Shown here in pieces: positions 22,578 through 32,546 of a DNA stretch of 64,000 nt. Location of the stretch: positions 105,178-169,177 of the forward strand of contig NZ_MUFC01000001.1 of assembly GCF_001995985.1 (NCBI RefSeq), in the 5' to 3' direction. Numbering within the stretch: the stretch's first letter is position 1; each line of letters starts with the position of its first letter. Position numbers and translations under genes: made by a program. Source of the DNA: Salinivibrio sharmensis (GTDB taxonomy: Bacteria > Pseudomonadota > Gammaproteobacteria > Enterobacterales > Vibrionaceae). The notes below the pieces were generated by a model. The model searched no databases. It was given only the letters and a program-made list of their open reading frames with translations, and was not told the origin of the DNA.

Positions 22578-22587
22578 AGTCTTCCTT

Positions 22588-22863
22588 TTACAGTTTTTCG
22601 TTTTTATTACGAATGGCCTGCAAGGCCGCGTCTGGCGGTGGGGGTAATTGCACAAAAAACCCATCACTTTGCAGGCTTTGCTTAACCTTATTAATGTCAA
22701 CGGCGGCAAGCTTGTCGCGCTTGTCCAGGTTGATCATCATGGCAAATTCGGGTTGTCCAAAGCTGTTCATTAACGCCTCGGGCACATTATCGAATTTATC
22801 TTTCTCTGCTAGATAAAGATAGGTGCCTTCTTTCTTTTTGCTACGATAAATTGCGCAATACAT
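22588..22863 (-). CDS. ycgL: YcgL family protein (DUF709)
   Basis: Small cytoplasmic protein of unknown function, conserved in gammaproteobacteria near minCDE. MYCAIYRSKKKEGTYLYL at the start and FFVQLPPPPDAAL near the end match E. coli YcgL closely. The ATG at 22863 with GAGGA nine bases upstream gives 91 residues; a longer frame adds 27 residues without homology. In E. coli ycgL lies beside minC in the same divergent orientation. Confidence 0.93.
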   Translation of the reverse strand: MYCAIYRSKKKEGTYLYLAEKDKFDNVPEALMNSFGQPEFAMMINLDKRDKLAAVDINKVKQSLQSDGFFVQLPPPPDAALQAIRNKNEKL

Positions 22864-23131
22864 CTCAAAAGTCCTCATGAGCATGCCATAAAACAGGCGA
22901 TACATTGTCATCTTCGGGTAAAGGTTTGTTAAGCTTTGCAGCAAAGTGTGTCAAAACACGTATCTAGTGCCATTTCTCTCTCAAACACTAAAAAACACTA
23001 GTAAGCGGAGAAATAACGCATCAGTGGCAAACCCTGCTTGCCGCATTGGCGCTGTGAATATACCATGCTATCCAACGTCTGATAATGCGCGTCTGACTCG
23101 TGTTTAAACGACAAAACCGGGATCGAATAAC

Positions 23132-23794
23132 ATGCTCAAACAACCGGAGTTGAAAGGCTCAACATTTACCCTTTCCGTCCTCCACCTCGTTGACGATAAT
23201 TTTGCTGCCGCGGCAGACATTTTGACAGAAAAAGTCACTCAAGCACCGGCATTTTTTCAAGGGGCGCCTGTTGTTGCTGACATTAGCCGTCTATCACAGC
23301 GCCCTGATATTCATGCACTCAAACAGTGCTTACAAGCAACAGGGATGATTCTCGTCGGGCTCACTGGCGTGACTCACAATGATACGCGTCAACTCGCCCT
23401 AGAGGCACAATTAGCGGTACTGAAATCGAGTAAACAGTCTCGGGTTGCCGACCCGGTTCAACCGCCGGCAAAAGTCGTGACCACACCGGTGCGTTCCGGC
23501 CAACAAATTTATGCGAAAAACGCTGATCTGGTGATCCTCAATCATGTTAGTGCCGGCGCAGAAGTCATTGCCGATGGCAGTATTCATATCTACGGCGTGT
23601 TACGGGGTCGAGCGATAGCGGGAGCCAGCGGCCAAAAGCAAGCGCGCATTTATTGTCAGAACCTTCAGTCAGAATTACTGTCAGTAGCAGGAAGCTATTG
23701 GCTCAGTGATAAAATTCCATCAGAACATTTAGAGCGCCCCTCAATGGTGTCGCTTAATCAAGAAAGCTTACACATTGACCCCCTCACGCTATAA
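23132..23794 (+). CDS. minC: septum site-determining protein MinC
   Basis: FtsZ-polymerisation inhibitor recruited to the membrane by MinD. N-terminal FtsZ-interacting domain (LKGSTFTLSVLHL onwards), proline-rich linker near residue 110 and the C-terminal beta-helix that binds MinD (RSGQQIYAKNADLVILN, IYGVLRGRAIAGASG). 220 residues, as expected. First gene of minCDE; minD starts 17 bases downstream. Confidence 0.97.
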   Translation: MLKQPELKGSTFTLSVLHLVDDNFAAAADILTEKVTQAPAFFQGAPVVADISRLSQRPDIHALKQCLQATGMILVGLTGVTHNDTRQLALEAQLAVLKSSKQSRVADPVQPPAKVVTTPVRSGQQIYAKNADLVILNHVSAGAEVIADGSIHIYGVLRGRAIAGASGQKQARIYCQNLQSELLSVAGSYWLSDKIPSEHLERPSMVSLNQESLHIDPLTL

Positions 23795-23811
23795 GAGAAT
23801 AAGGAAGAGGA

Positions 23812-24624
23812 ATGGCACGAATTATTGTAATCACCTCCGGTAAAGGCGGTGTTGGAAAAACAACGTCGAGTGCAGCATTAGCGACCGGGTTGGCCATGAC
23901 GGGTAAAAAAACCGCCGTGGTCGATTTTGATATTGGCCTACGCAACCTAGATTTAGTGATGGGTTGTGAGCGCCGCGTGGTCTATGATTTTGTTAACGTC
24001 ATAAACGGCGAAGCCAATCTCCATCAAGCGTTAATTAAAGACAAACGCGTTGAGAACTTGTTTATTTTACCGGCCTCTCAGACGCGCGATAAAGATGCGT
24101 TGACCAAAGAAGGTGTCGAGCGTGTTTTAAAAGACATGGACGAGCTTGGCTTTGAATACATTATTTGCGATTCACCGGCGGGGATTGAAGCTGGCGCGTT
24201 GATGGCATTGTATTTTGCAGATGAAGCCATTGTGACCACCAATCCAGAAGTTTCATCCGTACGCGATTCGGATCGAATTCTTGGTATTCTCGATTCTAAA
24301 TCGCGCCGCGCAGAAAACGGTGAGGATCCGGTCAAACATCACTTGTTACTCACTCGCTATAACCCTGCACGCGTCACCAATGGTGAGATGCTCAGTGTTG
24401 AAGATGTAGAAGATATTCTGCGTATTCCACTATTAGGCGTTATCCCGGAGAGCCAGTCGGTGTTGCACGCTTCCAACAAAGGCGAGCCTGTGGTGCTTGA
24501 CCAAGAGTCAGATGCCGGCCAAGCCTACGAGGATGCAATTGCTCGGTTACTGGGTGAAGAGCGCCCCTTCCGATTTATTGAGGAAGAGCGCAAAGGTTTC
24601 CTAAAACGCTTATTTGGAGGCTAA
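23812..24624 (+). CDS. minD: septum site-determining protein MinD
   Basis: Membrane-cycling ATPase of the ParA/MinD family that drives Min oscillation. Deviant Walker A GKGGVGKT at residues 10-17, switch region [10 protein letters not shown], and a C-terminal amphipathic membrane-targeting helix ([13 protein letters not shown]). 270 residues, as in E. coli. AAGAGGA lies before the ATG. Confidence 0.99.
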   Translation: MARIIVITSGKGGVGKTTSSAALATGLAMTGKKTAVVDFDIGLRNLDLVMGCERRVVYDFVNVINGEANLHQALIKDKRVENLFILPASQTRDKDALTKEGVERVLKDMDELGFEYIICDSPAGIEAGALMALYFADEAIVTTNPEVSSVRDSDRILGILDSKSRRAENGEDPVKHHLLLTRYNPARVTNGEMLSVEDVEDILRIPLLGVIPESQSVLHASNKGEPVVLDQESDAGQAYEDAIARLLGEERPFRFIEEERKGFLKRLFGG

Positions 24625-24625
24625 T

Positions 24626-24895
24626 GTGGCACTGCTTGAATTCTTCCGCCCATCAAAGAAAAAATCGGCCAACATTGCCAAAGAGCGTCTGCAAATCATT
24701 GTTGCTGAGCGCCGCAGTGCCGATAGCCCAGCTCCCACGTATCTGCCCCAGTTAAAGCAAGATATCTTGGATGTGATTCGCAAATACGTAGATATCGCAC
24801 CAGACCAAGTGTCTGTTAGCCTCGAGCAAGGGGATGATGACTTGTCTGTGTTGGAGTTAAACGTCACCCTGCCTGAAGAGGGGAAAGAGAGCTAA
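24626..24895 (+). CDS. minE: cell division topological specificity factor MinE
   Basis: Stimulates MinD ATPase and drives pole-to-pole oscillation. Starts with GTG at 24626, one base after the minD stop and six bases after GGAGG. This gives the family N-terminus [20 protein letters not shown], with the MinD-binding segment [13 protein letters not shown]. 89 residues. The in-frame TTG at 24614 lies inside minD and would overlap the ribosome site, so it is rejected. Confidence 0.97.
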   Translation: MALLEFFRPSKKKSANIAKERLQIIVAERRSADSPAPTYLPQLKQDILDVIRKYVDIAPDQVSVSLEQGDDDLSVLELNVTLPEEGKES

Positions 24896-24920
24896 CTCTA
24901 ACGCGGTTGGGATAATAACA

Positions 24921-24954
24921 AGAAAGCGGTACCTTTGGGGCACCGCTTTTTTAT
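24921..24954 (+). terminator. terminator after minE
   Basis: AAAGCGGT with ACCGCTTT as outer stem and a small inner pair, followed by TTTTTTAT. The reverse side has TTTCTTG, so it may also end rnd transcripts. Confidence 0.88.
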
Positions 24955-24968
24955 GCGCGGAATAATCG

Positions 24969-26102
24969 CTATGTACCAGGGGCGTTAGGGATCATCGCCA
25001 GCAAGTCCTTCCCCACAATTCGATAGCGCCAACCCGTGGCGAGATCGGGCCGCTTCTCCTCCTGGCATTGCTCGCGCCATACCCAGGTAATTAACTGGTT
25101 CAGCTGTTTCTTTGAACCGATAAACTCAGGCGCAAGGCCCAGTTGGTCCGCCACGGTTTGTACCTGCTCTTTAATATTTTTAATCAACGATTTATAGCCA
25201 GGTTCATCCACCAAGCGTGTGATGACAGACGGGCATTTTACTACTGGCGTCTTGTCCGCTTGTGACGCCATTTTTATCAGCGTTTGCGCGTGATAGCGCA
25301 CTTCATTTTTGTCGAATCCATGTTCATTCATTTGCTCAACGGTACGGATACCGTAGCGTGCCATTTTAAAAAGGTGCTGCTCTTTAACAATGAAGTTGAG
25401 TGCCATATTTCGGCGTCGTGCTTCCTTTGCACGCCATTTGGCAAGGGCTTGCAAAACGGCCAGTTGTTGACGATTAAGCTGCCACGCATATTTGATATCG
25501 AGGTAAGCGGCCTCATCTGATTTTGCCAGCTGTTTTTTACGGCTCAGCAATGCACACTCTTCCACCATCGCGTCTTGCCACTGAGTCTGCGCCAGTGCTT
25601 TGGTCAACGCTTGATAAAGCGGTAGTAAATAGTACACATCGGCGGCTGCATACTGTTTCTGCTTTTCTGTTAGAGGGCGCGCGCACCAATCGGTGCGGGA
25701 CTCCCCTTTATCCAAGCTGACACCGACATAGCGCTCCACTAAGCTGGCAAAGCCTTCGGAGACGCCATGACCCAAGAAAGCAGCGACAATTTGGGTATCG
25801 ATCATTGGGGTTGGCAACACCCCAGCATAGTGTTGAAAGACTTCTAAGTCTTCACTGCTTGCGTGCAGTACCTTGGTGACGCGCGTATCACTCAACAACG
25901 CCCATAGCGGCGAAAGATCATCGATGGCTAGCGGGTCAATGAGCACAAGGTGCTCGCCATCATAAATCTGAACAAGGCCCAGTTGTGCATAAAAGGTACG
26001 CGTGCGGACAAACTCGGTATCAAGCATCACAACAGGTTGTTGACGCAATTGCGCACAGATAGAGGCCAACTGTTGATTTGAGGTGATTTGTTGGTAATTC
26101 AC
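24969..26102 (-). CDS. rnd: ribonuclease D
   Basis: 3'-5' exonuclease that trims tRNA precursors. DEDDy exonuclease motifs: LDTEFVRTRTFYAQLGLVQ (I), LHASSEDLEVF (II) and QYAAADVYYLLPLY (III), followed by HRDC-type C-terminal domains. The frame opens at an ATG at 26114 with no ribosome site, directly after a terminator-like hairpin. The GTG at 26102 gives MNYQQITS, matching E. coli Rnd (MNYQ), with GGG upstream across a run of T. I prefer the GTG (377 residues). It follows fadD. Confidence 0.95.
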   Translation of the reverse strand: MNYQQITSNQQLASICAQLRQQPVVMLDTEFVRTRTFYAQLGLVQIYDGEHLVLIDPLAIDDLSPLWALLSDTRVTKVLHASSEDLEVFQHYAGVLPTPMIDTQIVAAFLGHGVSEGFASLVERYVGVSLDKGESRTDWCARPLTEKQKQYAAADVYYLLPLYQALTKALAQTQWQDAMVEECALLSRKKQLAKSDEAAYLDIKYAWQLNRQQLAVLQALAKWRAKEARRRNMALNFIVKEQHLFKMARYGIRTVEQMNEHGFDKNEVRYHAQTLIKMASQADKTPVVKCPSVITRLVDEPGYKSLIKNIKEQVQTVADQLGLAPEFIGSKKQLNQLITWVWREQCQEEKRPDLATGWRYRIVGKDLLAMIPNAPGT

Positions 26103-26114
26103 AAAAAAGCCCAT

Positions 26115-26140
26115 AAAGAAAATGCCGGCTAGGCCGGCAT
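26115..26140 (-). terminator. terminator-like hairpin between fadD and rnd
   Basis: Perfect eight-base-pair stem ATGCCGGC/GCCGGCAT (26122-26129 and 26133-26140) with a three-base loop, followed on the minus strand by TTTTCTTT and, after a few bases, a second run of six T before the rnd GTG. It should end most fadD transcripts and leaves rnd with a U-rich leader. Confidence 0.85.
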
Positions 26141-26187
26141 CTCGTGATTCGTTATCGACAGTTTACCCTTTTCTGGGCCCGTTCGCA

Positions 26188-27879
26188 TTAAGCCGAGGCT
26201 TTTTGCTCCGTGGCTTGTGGTTCATCACGTAACTCTCGACGAAGAATTTTACCCACGTTGGTTTTAGGCAGTTCGTCTCTAAACTCCACAACACGTGGCA
26301 CCTTGTAGCCAGTGAGGTGTTTGCGACAGTGCGCCACAAGGTCATCGCGCGTAAGAGAAGGGTCTTTTTTGACCACACAGATTTTAACCACTTCTCCAGA
26401 ATTCTCATCCGGCTGACCAATAGCGGCAACTTCTAACACCTTATCATGCAAAGCAACGACATCTTCCACTTCATTAGGATACACATTAAAGCCCGAGACG
26501 AGGATCATGTCTTTCTTGCGATCCACGATATGTAAAAAGCCGTCATCGTCAAATTGCACCACATCCCCGGTGGCTAACCAACCATGCTCGTCAATGCTCT
26601 CTCGTGTCGCCTCTGGACGATTCCAATACCCTTGCATCACTTGCGGGCCGCGCACTAACAACTCACCCGGTTGATTATCCGCCACATCGTCCCCTTGATC
26701 GCCGACGATGCGTACCTCCGTTGATGGCACGGGGAGACCAATGGAGCCGTTATAGTCACGTAAGTCATAAGGGTATGCAGCGACAAGGGGTGAGCACTCT
26801 GTTAACCCATAGCCTTCGAGTAGATGCTTGCCCGTTAGCTTTTTCCAACTCTCGGCAACGGCACGTTGTACCGCCATACCACCACCCACTGTCAGGCGCA
26901 GATTGGAGAAGTCCAACTCGTGGAAGTCTTCATTGTTAAGCAAGGCATTGAATAACGTGTTAACGCCAGTGATTGCTGTAAACGGATACTTTTGTAGCTC
27001 TTTGACAAAGCCTGGAATATCACGTGGATTGGTGATCAATAGGTTTTGTCCACCCATTTCAATAAACAATAGGCAGTTTACCGTGAGGGCGAATACGTGA
27101 TACAGCGGCAATGCGGTGACCACCAGCTCTTCGCCTGCATTAAGTACCGGCTGATACGTGCCTTTCGCCTGATAGACATTAGCCAGCATATTTCTGTGAG
27201 TCAGTACCGCACCTTTCGCCAGCCCCGTGGTGCCACCGGTATATTGTAAAAACGCAATGTCTTCGCCTTTTAAAAAAGGCTTCACGTATTGCATACGTCG
27301 GCCACGGCGCAGCGCTTGGCGCATCGAGGTCGCGTGCGGCAAATGATACTTAGGCACCATTTTTTTGACGTACTTGACCACGAAATTAACCAGAGTCCCT
27401 TTGGCTCGTGGCAACTGTTCACCCAAGCTGGTCAATACCACATGTTTTACTGGTGTATTATCGACAACCTTCTCTAGCGTGTGAGCAAAGTTACTGACAA
27501 TCACAATTGCTTTGGCCCCTGCGTCTGTCAACTGGTGCTCAAGCTCGCGGGGGGTATACAGCGGATTAACGTTAACGGCGACACAACCCGCACGCAAAAC
27601 ACCGAACAATGCAATCGGGTATTGCAGCAAGTTCGGCATCATAATGGCAACGCGATCGCCTTTTTTCAGTTTCAGCTCATTTTGTAGATAGGCAGCAAAC
27701 GCTCGGCTACGCTCTTCCAATTTGCGAAATGTCATGACCTGCCCCATGTTGATGAAGGCAGTTTGGTCTGCGTACTGTTGTACAGAATGTTCAAACATCT
27801 CAACGAGAGAGCGATGGGCATCTGGATCTATTTCCGCCGGTACATCCGACGGGTAGCGATTAAGCCATACCTTTTCCAC
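26188..27879 (-). CDS. fadD: long-chain fatty-acid--CoA ligase
   Basis: Activates exogenous long-chain fatty acids to acyl-CoA at the inner membrane, the entry step of beta-oxidation. AMP-forming superfamily: P-loop [12 protein letters not shown], then [41 protein letters not shown] and the catalytic lysine region [12 protein letters not shown]. Starts with GTG at 27879 (AGGAG seven bases upstream), giving [14 protein letters not shown], the E. coli N-terminus, and 563 residues. It is followed by the rnd leader hairpin. I see no clear FadR site in its own 120-base upstream gap. Confidence 0.97.
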   Translation of the reverse strand: MEKVWLNRYPSDVPAEIDPDAHRSLVEMFEHSVQQYADQTAFINMGQVMTFRKLEERSRAFAAYLQNELKLKKGDRVAIMMPNLLQYPIALFGVLRAGCVAVNVNPLYTPRELEHQLTDAGAKAIVIVSNFAHTLEKVVDNTPVKHVVLTSLGEQLPRAKGTLVNFVVKYVKKMVPKYHLPHATSMRQALRRGRRMQYVKPFLKGEDIAFLQYTGGTTGLAKGAVLTHRNMLANVYQAKGTYQPVLNAGEELVVTALPLYHVFALTVNCLLFIEMGGQNLLITNPRDIPGFVKELQKYPFTAITGVNTLFNALLNNEDFHELDFSNLRLTVGGGMAVQRAVAESWKKLTGKHLLEGYGLTECSPLVAAYPYDLRDYNGSIGLPVPSTEVRIVGDQGDDVADNQPGELLVRGPQVMQGYWNRPEATRESIDEHGWLATGDVVQFDDDGFLHIVDRKKDMILVSGFNVYPNEVEDVVALHDKVLEVAAIGQPDENSGEVVKICVVKKDPSLTRDDLVAHCRKHLTGYKVPRVVEFRDELPKTNVGKILRRELRDEPQATEQKASA

Positions 27880-28000
27880 TGGCTTTCTCCTATGTGTTAG
27901 CTTGCAGGCCATGTGGCCTACTTCGATCGACGCGAGGCATAATTCAAACAGGTGTTTAACCTACCCACCATAGCGTTAACATTATTGTTACACGAGCATT

Positions 28001-28960
28001 TTAAGTGCGCGTTTGAATTTTGGTCACAAAATCCGTTATCAACGACACAGTTTGTTGCGGTTGCTGAAGGTGGCAATGATGTGTCCCGGGGAGTTCAACA
28101 AGGGTTAGTTGCCGAAACCACCTCGTGCGTTGCTCTGCATCGGCAGCGCGCAGCGCAGGATACCCATCGGTTGCTCGAATCGCGAGTACAGGGCACTCTA
28201 TCGACTTAATAATCGACTCCCCATGGCCTGGTGCCATCCGATACAATGGCTCATTGCGAAGCTTGGGGTCGTGACGCCAACTGACACCACCATCACATCT
28301 CTGGATCCCTCTTGCGACCAACGGCATCAGTTGCTCACTCGCGACCTTGTTGATGGACGCGCGCAATTGTAGCGCCTTGACAGCAGAATCAAAGATGCGC
28401 GGACGTTTTTGAGCCGAATTTAAGCGCTGATTAAGACTTTTCGCTATTCGTTCGGTGATTTTGTGCTCAGGTTCAACAATAGGGCCAAGTGCTTCTATCG
28501 ATATCATGCCATTTATCGATGTAGGAAAGCTGGCCGCATAGCAACTCGCCACTAGCCCTCCCAATGAATGCCCCACCAATATCAAAGGGCCCCTTTCCTC
28601 GTTCGGTGACAACAACGCGTGATTGAGCACTTGATGTAAGCTATCGAGATAGTCAAAAAACGGATAATAGTGATCCCCTTTTTTATGCTCAGACAAACCA
28701 TGCCCGGGCCAATCAAAGAGCAGCACCCCATACTCTTGAGGCAATAACGGGATCAACGGGTGAAAGCTTGCTAGGTTATCTTGCCAACCATGTAAAAAAA
28801 CCAGTGTCGGCGCTAAGCCGCGTGCCGGGCGTGTTGCCGCAGCCACTGTTACATCGTTAAGTTGTATGGAGGTCGGGGTTAAGCCGGGGGCGACACCAAG
28901 CTCTGCAGGGTTAGATGCCAGCAAGGCGTCAAAGGCGCCGGCCAATTGAGAGGTTGTCAT
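28001..28960 (-). CDS. alpha/beta hydrolase
   Basis: Alpha/beta-hydrolase fold enzyme of unknown substrate, about 319 residues. Oxyanion segment FLHGWQDN, nucleophile elbow GHSLGG and a C-terminal GTHHCHLQQP carrying the likely catalytic histidine. The cap region (about 160-235) is not one I can assign. Neither the GTG at 28969 nor the ATG at 28960 has a clear ribosome site; since slp ends only 18 bases before the ATG, translational coupling is plausible. It sits in the minus-strand group yoaA-tsaB-unknown-slp-hydrolase, followed by fadD, an arrangement also seen in Vibrio. Confidence 0.85.
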   Translation of the reverse strand: MTTSQLAGAFDALLASNPAELGVAPGLTPTSIQLNDVTVAAATRPARGLAPTLVFLHGWQDNLASFHPLIPLLPQEYGVLLFDWPGHGLSEHKKGDHYYPFFDYLDSLHQVLNHALLSPNEERGPLILVGHSLGGLVASCYAASFPTSINGMISIEALGPIVEPEHKITERIAKSLNQRLNSAQKRPRIFDSAVKALQLRASINKVASEQLMPLVARGIQRCDGGVSWRHDPKLRNEPLYRMAPGHGESIIKSIECPVLAIRATDGYPALRAADAEQRTRWFRQLTLVELPGTHHCHLQQPQQTVSLITDFVTKIQTRT

Positions 28961-28978
28961 TGCGGTCACGTTTAATCG

Positions 28979-29527
28979 CTAATAAGGTAAGGTAATAACA
29001 CTTTGCACCCGCCCAGTGCCAACGCCAATGCGCACACGAGAGCAATACAAGCCGTAGCAATACGGCCTATCATCGTCGACAAGGTGCTGCTCTATGTCCC
29101 AAAGCTGGTGCCCTTTTACCACGATAACTGGGTAGTCATAGGAGTAATCGCCGACTTTGCCTGATTGACGCTGCTGAAAGTCGCCCAATACCGTAATCGG
29201 TCGACCTTTCGCGTAATCTGCCGGTTCGATAAAACCTGGAAAAATCGCTTTGAAACGCCCGAGCGATGAAGCATCGATATCGGGCCGACCCGCATGGGAC
29301 GTTGGCAAGGCCACAATTTCAACCACAGAGTCGTTTTCACGGTTTTTCACTGCGGCGATAAGCCCGCCTAGACGGACTTCTTCCCCTTGCTGCGCCTTGG
29401 TCATCTTTGCGACCACCGGATATTCCGTCACCGGCTGCTCCATTCGACCCTTTAGCGATTCAGGCAAGCTTGTGCAGCCACTCAACACCAAGGCACCCAG
29501 TGCAACGACAAACAAATACGGCTTCAT
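28979..29527 (-). CDS. Slp family outer membrane lipoprotein
   Basis: Lipoprotein with a signal peptide and lipobox LSGC (Cys at about residue 18), hence anchored after acylation; residue +2 is Thr, so sorting to the outer membrane is expected. The family blocks GGLIAAVKNRENDSVVEIVALP and GRFKAIFPGFIEPADYAKGRPITVLG match the Slp/YeaY family. 182 residues. Slp proteins are starvation or stationary-phase lipoproteins of unclear role. AAGGAG precedes the start. Confidence 0.93.
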   Translation of the reverse strand: MKPYLFVVALGALVLSGCTSLPESLKGRMEQPVTEYPVVAKMTKAQQGEEVRLGGLIAAVKNRENDSVVEIVALPTSHAGRPDIDASSLGRFKAIFPGFIEPADYAKGRPITVLGDFQQRQSGKVGDYSYDYPVIVVKGHQLWDIEQHLVDDDRPYCYGLYCSRVRIGVGTGRVQSVITLPY

Positions 29528-29549
29528 TTAAGGCTCCTTCAATGCCACG

Positions 29550-29852
29550 TCAAACATAAATATCGACGCCAACTAAATTGATCAGTTCCTCGCGCCTTGC
29601 TTGATTTAACACCGCGAAATACGATTCCATCGCCTGACGACCGCGACCGTCTGGCAAATCATATTGCACATATGCCTGTTTTGCCTGTTCGGCTTGAGCG
29701 ATAGAAGCGGGATCCACGCGTTGACGCACCGCCTTAGCAACTTGCGTCGGTTTCGGTGTTTGCTTACGCGTGGCTTGCGGTTTTTTGCCCGTGCGTTGGG
29801 GCTGATTCGGCCGGTTAGCTTGTGGGGAGGATACGCCATTAATCGATACCAT
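29550..29852 (-). CDS. conserved hypothetical protein, basic/proline-rich N-terminus
   Basis: I do not recognise a characterised family. 100 residues from the ATG at 29852 (AAGGA seven bases upstream). The first half is Pro/Gln/Lys/Arg-rich and probably disordered (RPNQPQRTGKKPQATRKQ). The second half is predicted helical (QAEQAKQAYVQYDLP, GRGRQAMESYFAVLNQARR) and ends ELINLVGVDIYV. No signal peptide or membrane segment. Tight spacing to tsaB and slp, and a similar small gene at this place in Vibrio as I recall it, argue that it is real. Confidence 0.75.
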   Translation of the reverse strand: MVSINGVSSPQANRPNQPQRTGKKPQATRKQTPKPTQVAKAVRQRVDPASIAQAEQAKQAYVQYDLPDGRGRQAMESYFAVLNQARREELINLVGVDIYV

Positions 29853-29885
29853 ATTCACTTCCTTATTCCGCCGGCCTCATTCAGG

Positions 29886-30581
29886 TTATTCGCGCCCTGG
29901 CAATTTTTTCCATGTCACTTTATCACGCAGATACGTCGGACTTGCGAGCTCTGCAGCAACCGTTTCTCCCGCGCGGTAGGCGTGCTTGGCAATGTCCAAC
30001 ATATCTTGCGCTTGAGGGTATAACACCTCAGAGGACACAGTCTGCAAAGATAAACGAGCAGCTAGATCAGGATAGGCTGGCCAACCCGTTCCTGCCAATG
30101 TCCACGCTCCCTCGGTACACTCAGGGGTGAATGCTTCCGGGGCGACAACCCTCTCTTCACCGACACACTGCCATACGCCAGCGTCAGTCCGCCGATATTG
30201 GCCAACATAGAGTTCACCCATACGCGCATCAATCGCCGCTAGTACCTGGGTCGACTCATGTAGCCGATAGCTTTGTGCGGCCATCGCTTCTAGTGTTGAA
30301 ACACCAATCATGGGCACATCCGCCCCAAACGCTAAACCTTGTGCAATACCGATGCCAATACGCACACCGGTGAAGCTTCCTGGCCCGCGGCCAAACGCCA
30401 GAGCATCTAATTGCGCCAGCCCAACACCCGCTTCTGCCAATACCTCATCCACCATGGGTAAGATTTTGTTGGTATGCTCTCGTGGTGCGACTTCACTACG
30501 CGCTATGATCTTATTATCACAGCACAATGCCACTGAGCAGTTTTCGGTCGCCGTATCGACGGCAAGTATTCGTAGCGTCAT
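29886..30581 (-). CDS. tsaB: tRNA threonylcarbamoyladenosine biosynthesis protein TsaB
   Basis: Scaffold paralogue of TsaD in the TsaBDE complex that makes t6A37 in ANN-decoding tRNAs. ASKHA-fold blocks [29 protein letters not shown] and [21 protein letters not shown] are as in E. coli TsaB; 231 residues, the same length. The ATG follows immediately after the TAA stop of yoaA, indicating translational coupling; the yoaA-tsaB linkage is conserved. Confidence 0.96.
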   Translation of the reverse strand: MTLRILAVDTATENCSVALCCDNKIIARSEVAPREHTNKILPMVDEVLAEAGVGLAQLDALAFGRGPGSFTGVRIGIGIAQGLAFGADVPMIGVSTLEAMAAQSYRLHESTQVLAAIDARMGELYVGQYRRTDAGVWQCVGEERVVAPEAFTPECTEGAWTLAGTGWPAYPDLAARLSLQTVSSEVLYPQAQDMLDIAKHAYRAGETVAAELASPTYLRDKVTWKKLPGRE

Positions 30582-32546
30582 TTAACCCTCTATAGGTTGA
30601 TCTGATAAATGCGAGTTAATTGGGTTACTCTCGGTGCCACTAACCGACAAAAAATCGTCGATTTGGTGTAAATCCCGCGTGCGCGGGATTGCCGGCAAGC
30701 TCCGTAAAAATGTCGCCCCATAGGCGCGGGTCACTAGGCGGTTATCACAAATAACCAGTGCGCCAAAATCTTGTTGGTCTCTAATTAGACGGCCAACCCC
30801 TTGCTTTAACGTGATCACTGCCTCGGGGATCTGCACCTGGGCAAAGGGATCCCCACCTTGCAATTTACAGTCCTCAATCCGGGCTTTTAGCAAAGGATCG
30901 TCGGGTGAGGCAAAAGGCAGTTTATCGATGATCACGCAACTGAGCGCTTGCCCACGCACATCAATACCCTCCCAAAAGGCGCCCGTCGCCACCAGCAACG
31001 CATTGCCCAACGACAAATATTCAGCCAATAGGCGCTGCTTGGGCATCTCACCTTGCATGAGCACCGGCAATGACAGCTGTTCACGAAATAAGGCTGACAG
31101 CTCGCGTACCATTTGATGTGACGTACACAGGAAAAAGCAACGGCCTTGGTTACGTTCAATCACTGGCCCCAATAATGCAGCAAGTTTGTTGGCACGACGA
31201 AAACTATTGGTTTCCGGTACATGACGAGGCACGCAAAGCCTCGCCTGATTGGGATAGTCAAAGGGGCTTTCCAGTGTCATTTGCTGCTTAGCATCAATTC
31301 CTAGGCGGTGGTTAAAATGCGCAAAGTCTCCTTCAACGGCCAAGGTTGCGGAAGTGAAAATCCAAGCACCACCCTGTTCGGCCATTTGCTCACGAAAGCG
31401 ATCGGCGACCGACAAGGGCGTAATGTTGAGGCTAAAGTGATGCCGCGTACATTCGTACCAATAGGAGTAGCCAGTGATTGAGGTGTCTTTTAAGCGCGCA
31501 AGCCGTGCTTTAAATAAGGTAATACGGTCAAACGCAGCGTCAAGTAATTGGCTTCGCCCCAAGGATAACTTCACTACATCATGGGCAAGTTCGAGGGCAT
31601 CAGCCAATCGTACCAACTCTTTTTCAACCGTGGGCGAAGCCTGAAGTTCACGCCAATTGCCGCGGTAACCGGGCTCGCCCATCACCAAACGCATATCCAT
31701 TGCCGCTTGTGAGAGACGTTCGGCCACTTTTTCTAATTGGCGAGTATCTCGCAGCTCAGTGCGATAAGCGATATGAATGTCTTTGGCAACATCTTGCAAT
31801 TGCCGACTGGATAGCGATTGACCAAAATACTGACTGGCGATATCGGGCAACTGGTGCGCTTCATCAAACACCATCACGTCCGCTTCTGGGATCAGCTCGC
31901 CAAACCCCGTTTCTTTGATGGCAACATCAGCCAAAAACAAATGATGGTTAACCACCACCACGTCGGCATCCATCGCACGACGTCGGGCTTTGACCACGTA
32001 GCAATCTTCGTAGCTCGGGCAATCTTTACCAAGGCAATTGTCATTGGTGGACGTCACAACGGGAATTAGCGGGCTGTCTTCTGCCAGTGCCTCACATTCA
32101 CTTAGATCCCCCGACTCGGTATACGACGACCACTCGCGAATCTTCACCAGCTGACTCAATTGCCCAGGCTCGCTATCGGGACGATGGCACTCACTAATTT
32201 GGCGCTCGAGTCGCTCTGGACACAAGTAATTGACGCGACCTTTCAACAAGGCGGTGGTTCCTGTGTAGCCCAAGGCTGACTTCATCAGCGGTAAATCACG
32301 GTGGTAAAGCTGCTCTTGCAGATTTTTCGACCCGGTGCTGATGATCGCCTTTTTACCGCTCAATAAAACCGGGGCGAGATAGGCATAGGTTTTCCCTGTC
32401 CCTGTGCCCGCTTCTACCACAAGCTGGCCTTGGTCACGAATTGTTGCATCAACAGCAATCGCCATATCTGTTTGCGGCTGACGAGGTACAAAACCATCAA
32501 TCGCTTTAGCCAGCGCGCCAGTGTCTGAGAAAACCTTACGGATCAT
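30582..32546 (-). CDS. yoaA: DinG-family ATP-dependent DNA helicase YoaA
   Basis: Superfamily 2 (XPD/DinG-like) Fe-S helicase; in E. coli YoaA pairs with HolC (DNA polymerase III chi) in replication-fork repair. Walker A EAGTGTGKTYAY, the four Fe-S cysteines (NYLC, CLGKDCPSYEDC region), DEAHQLPD box, and late motifs FWEGIDVRGQ and QGVGRLIRD. I place the start at 32546 (MIRKVFSDTGALAKAI, 654 residues); the open frame upstream adds 58 residues unlike the family and overlaps purU. The start has no good ribosome site, and a LexA-like box overlaps it. Confidence 0.95.
   Translation of the reverse strand: MIRKVFSDTGALAKAIDGFVPRQPQTDMAIAVDATIRDQGQLVVEAGTGTGKTYAYLAPVLLSGKKAIISTGSKNLQEQLYHRDLPLMKSALGYTGTTALLKGRVNYLCPERLERQISECHRPDSEPGQLSQLVKIREWSSYTESGDLSECEALAEDSPLIPVVTSTNDNCLGKDCPSYEDCYVVKARRRAMDADVVVVNHHLFLADVAIKETGFGELIPEADVMVFDEAHQLPDIASQYFGQSLSSRQLQDVAKDIHIAYRTELRDTRQLEKVAERLSQAAMDMRLVMGEPGYRGNWRELQASPTVEKELVRLADALELAHDVVKLSLGRSQLLDAAFDRITLFKARLARLKDTSITGYSYWYECTRHHFSLNITPLSVADRFREQMAEQGGAWIFTSATLAVEGDFAHFNHRLGIDAKQQMTLESPFDYPNQARLCVPRHVPETNSFRRANKLAALLGPVIERNQGRCFFLCTSHQMVRELSALFREQLSLPVLMQGEMPKQRLLAEYLSLGNALLVATGAFWEGIDVRGQALSCVIIDKLPFASPDDPLLKARIEDCKLQGGDPFAQVQIPEAVITLKQGVGRLIRDQQDFGALVICDNRLVTRAYGATFLRSLPAIPRTRDLHQIDDFLSVSGTESNPINSHLSDQPIEG

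Noticed and set aside
27880-28000. FadR site upstream of fadD
   Set aside because: Only a loose CAGGTGTTTAACCT resemblance; the half-sites do not match the consensus well enough to report.
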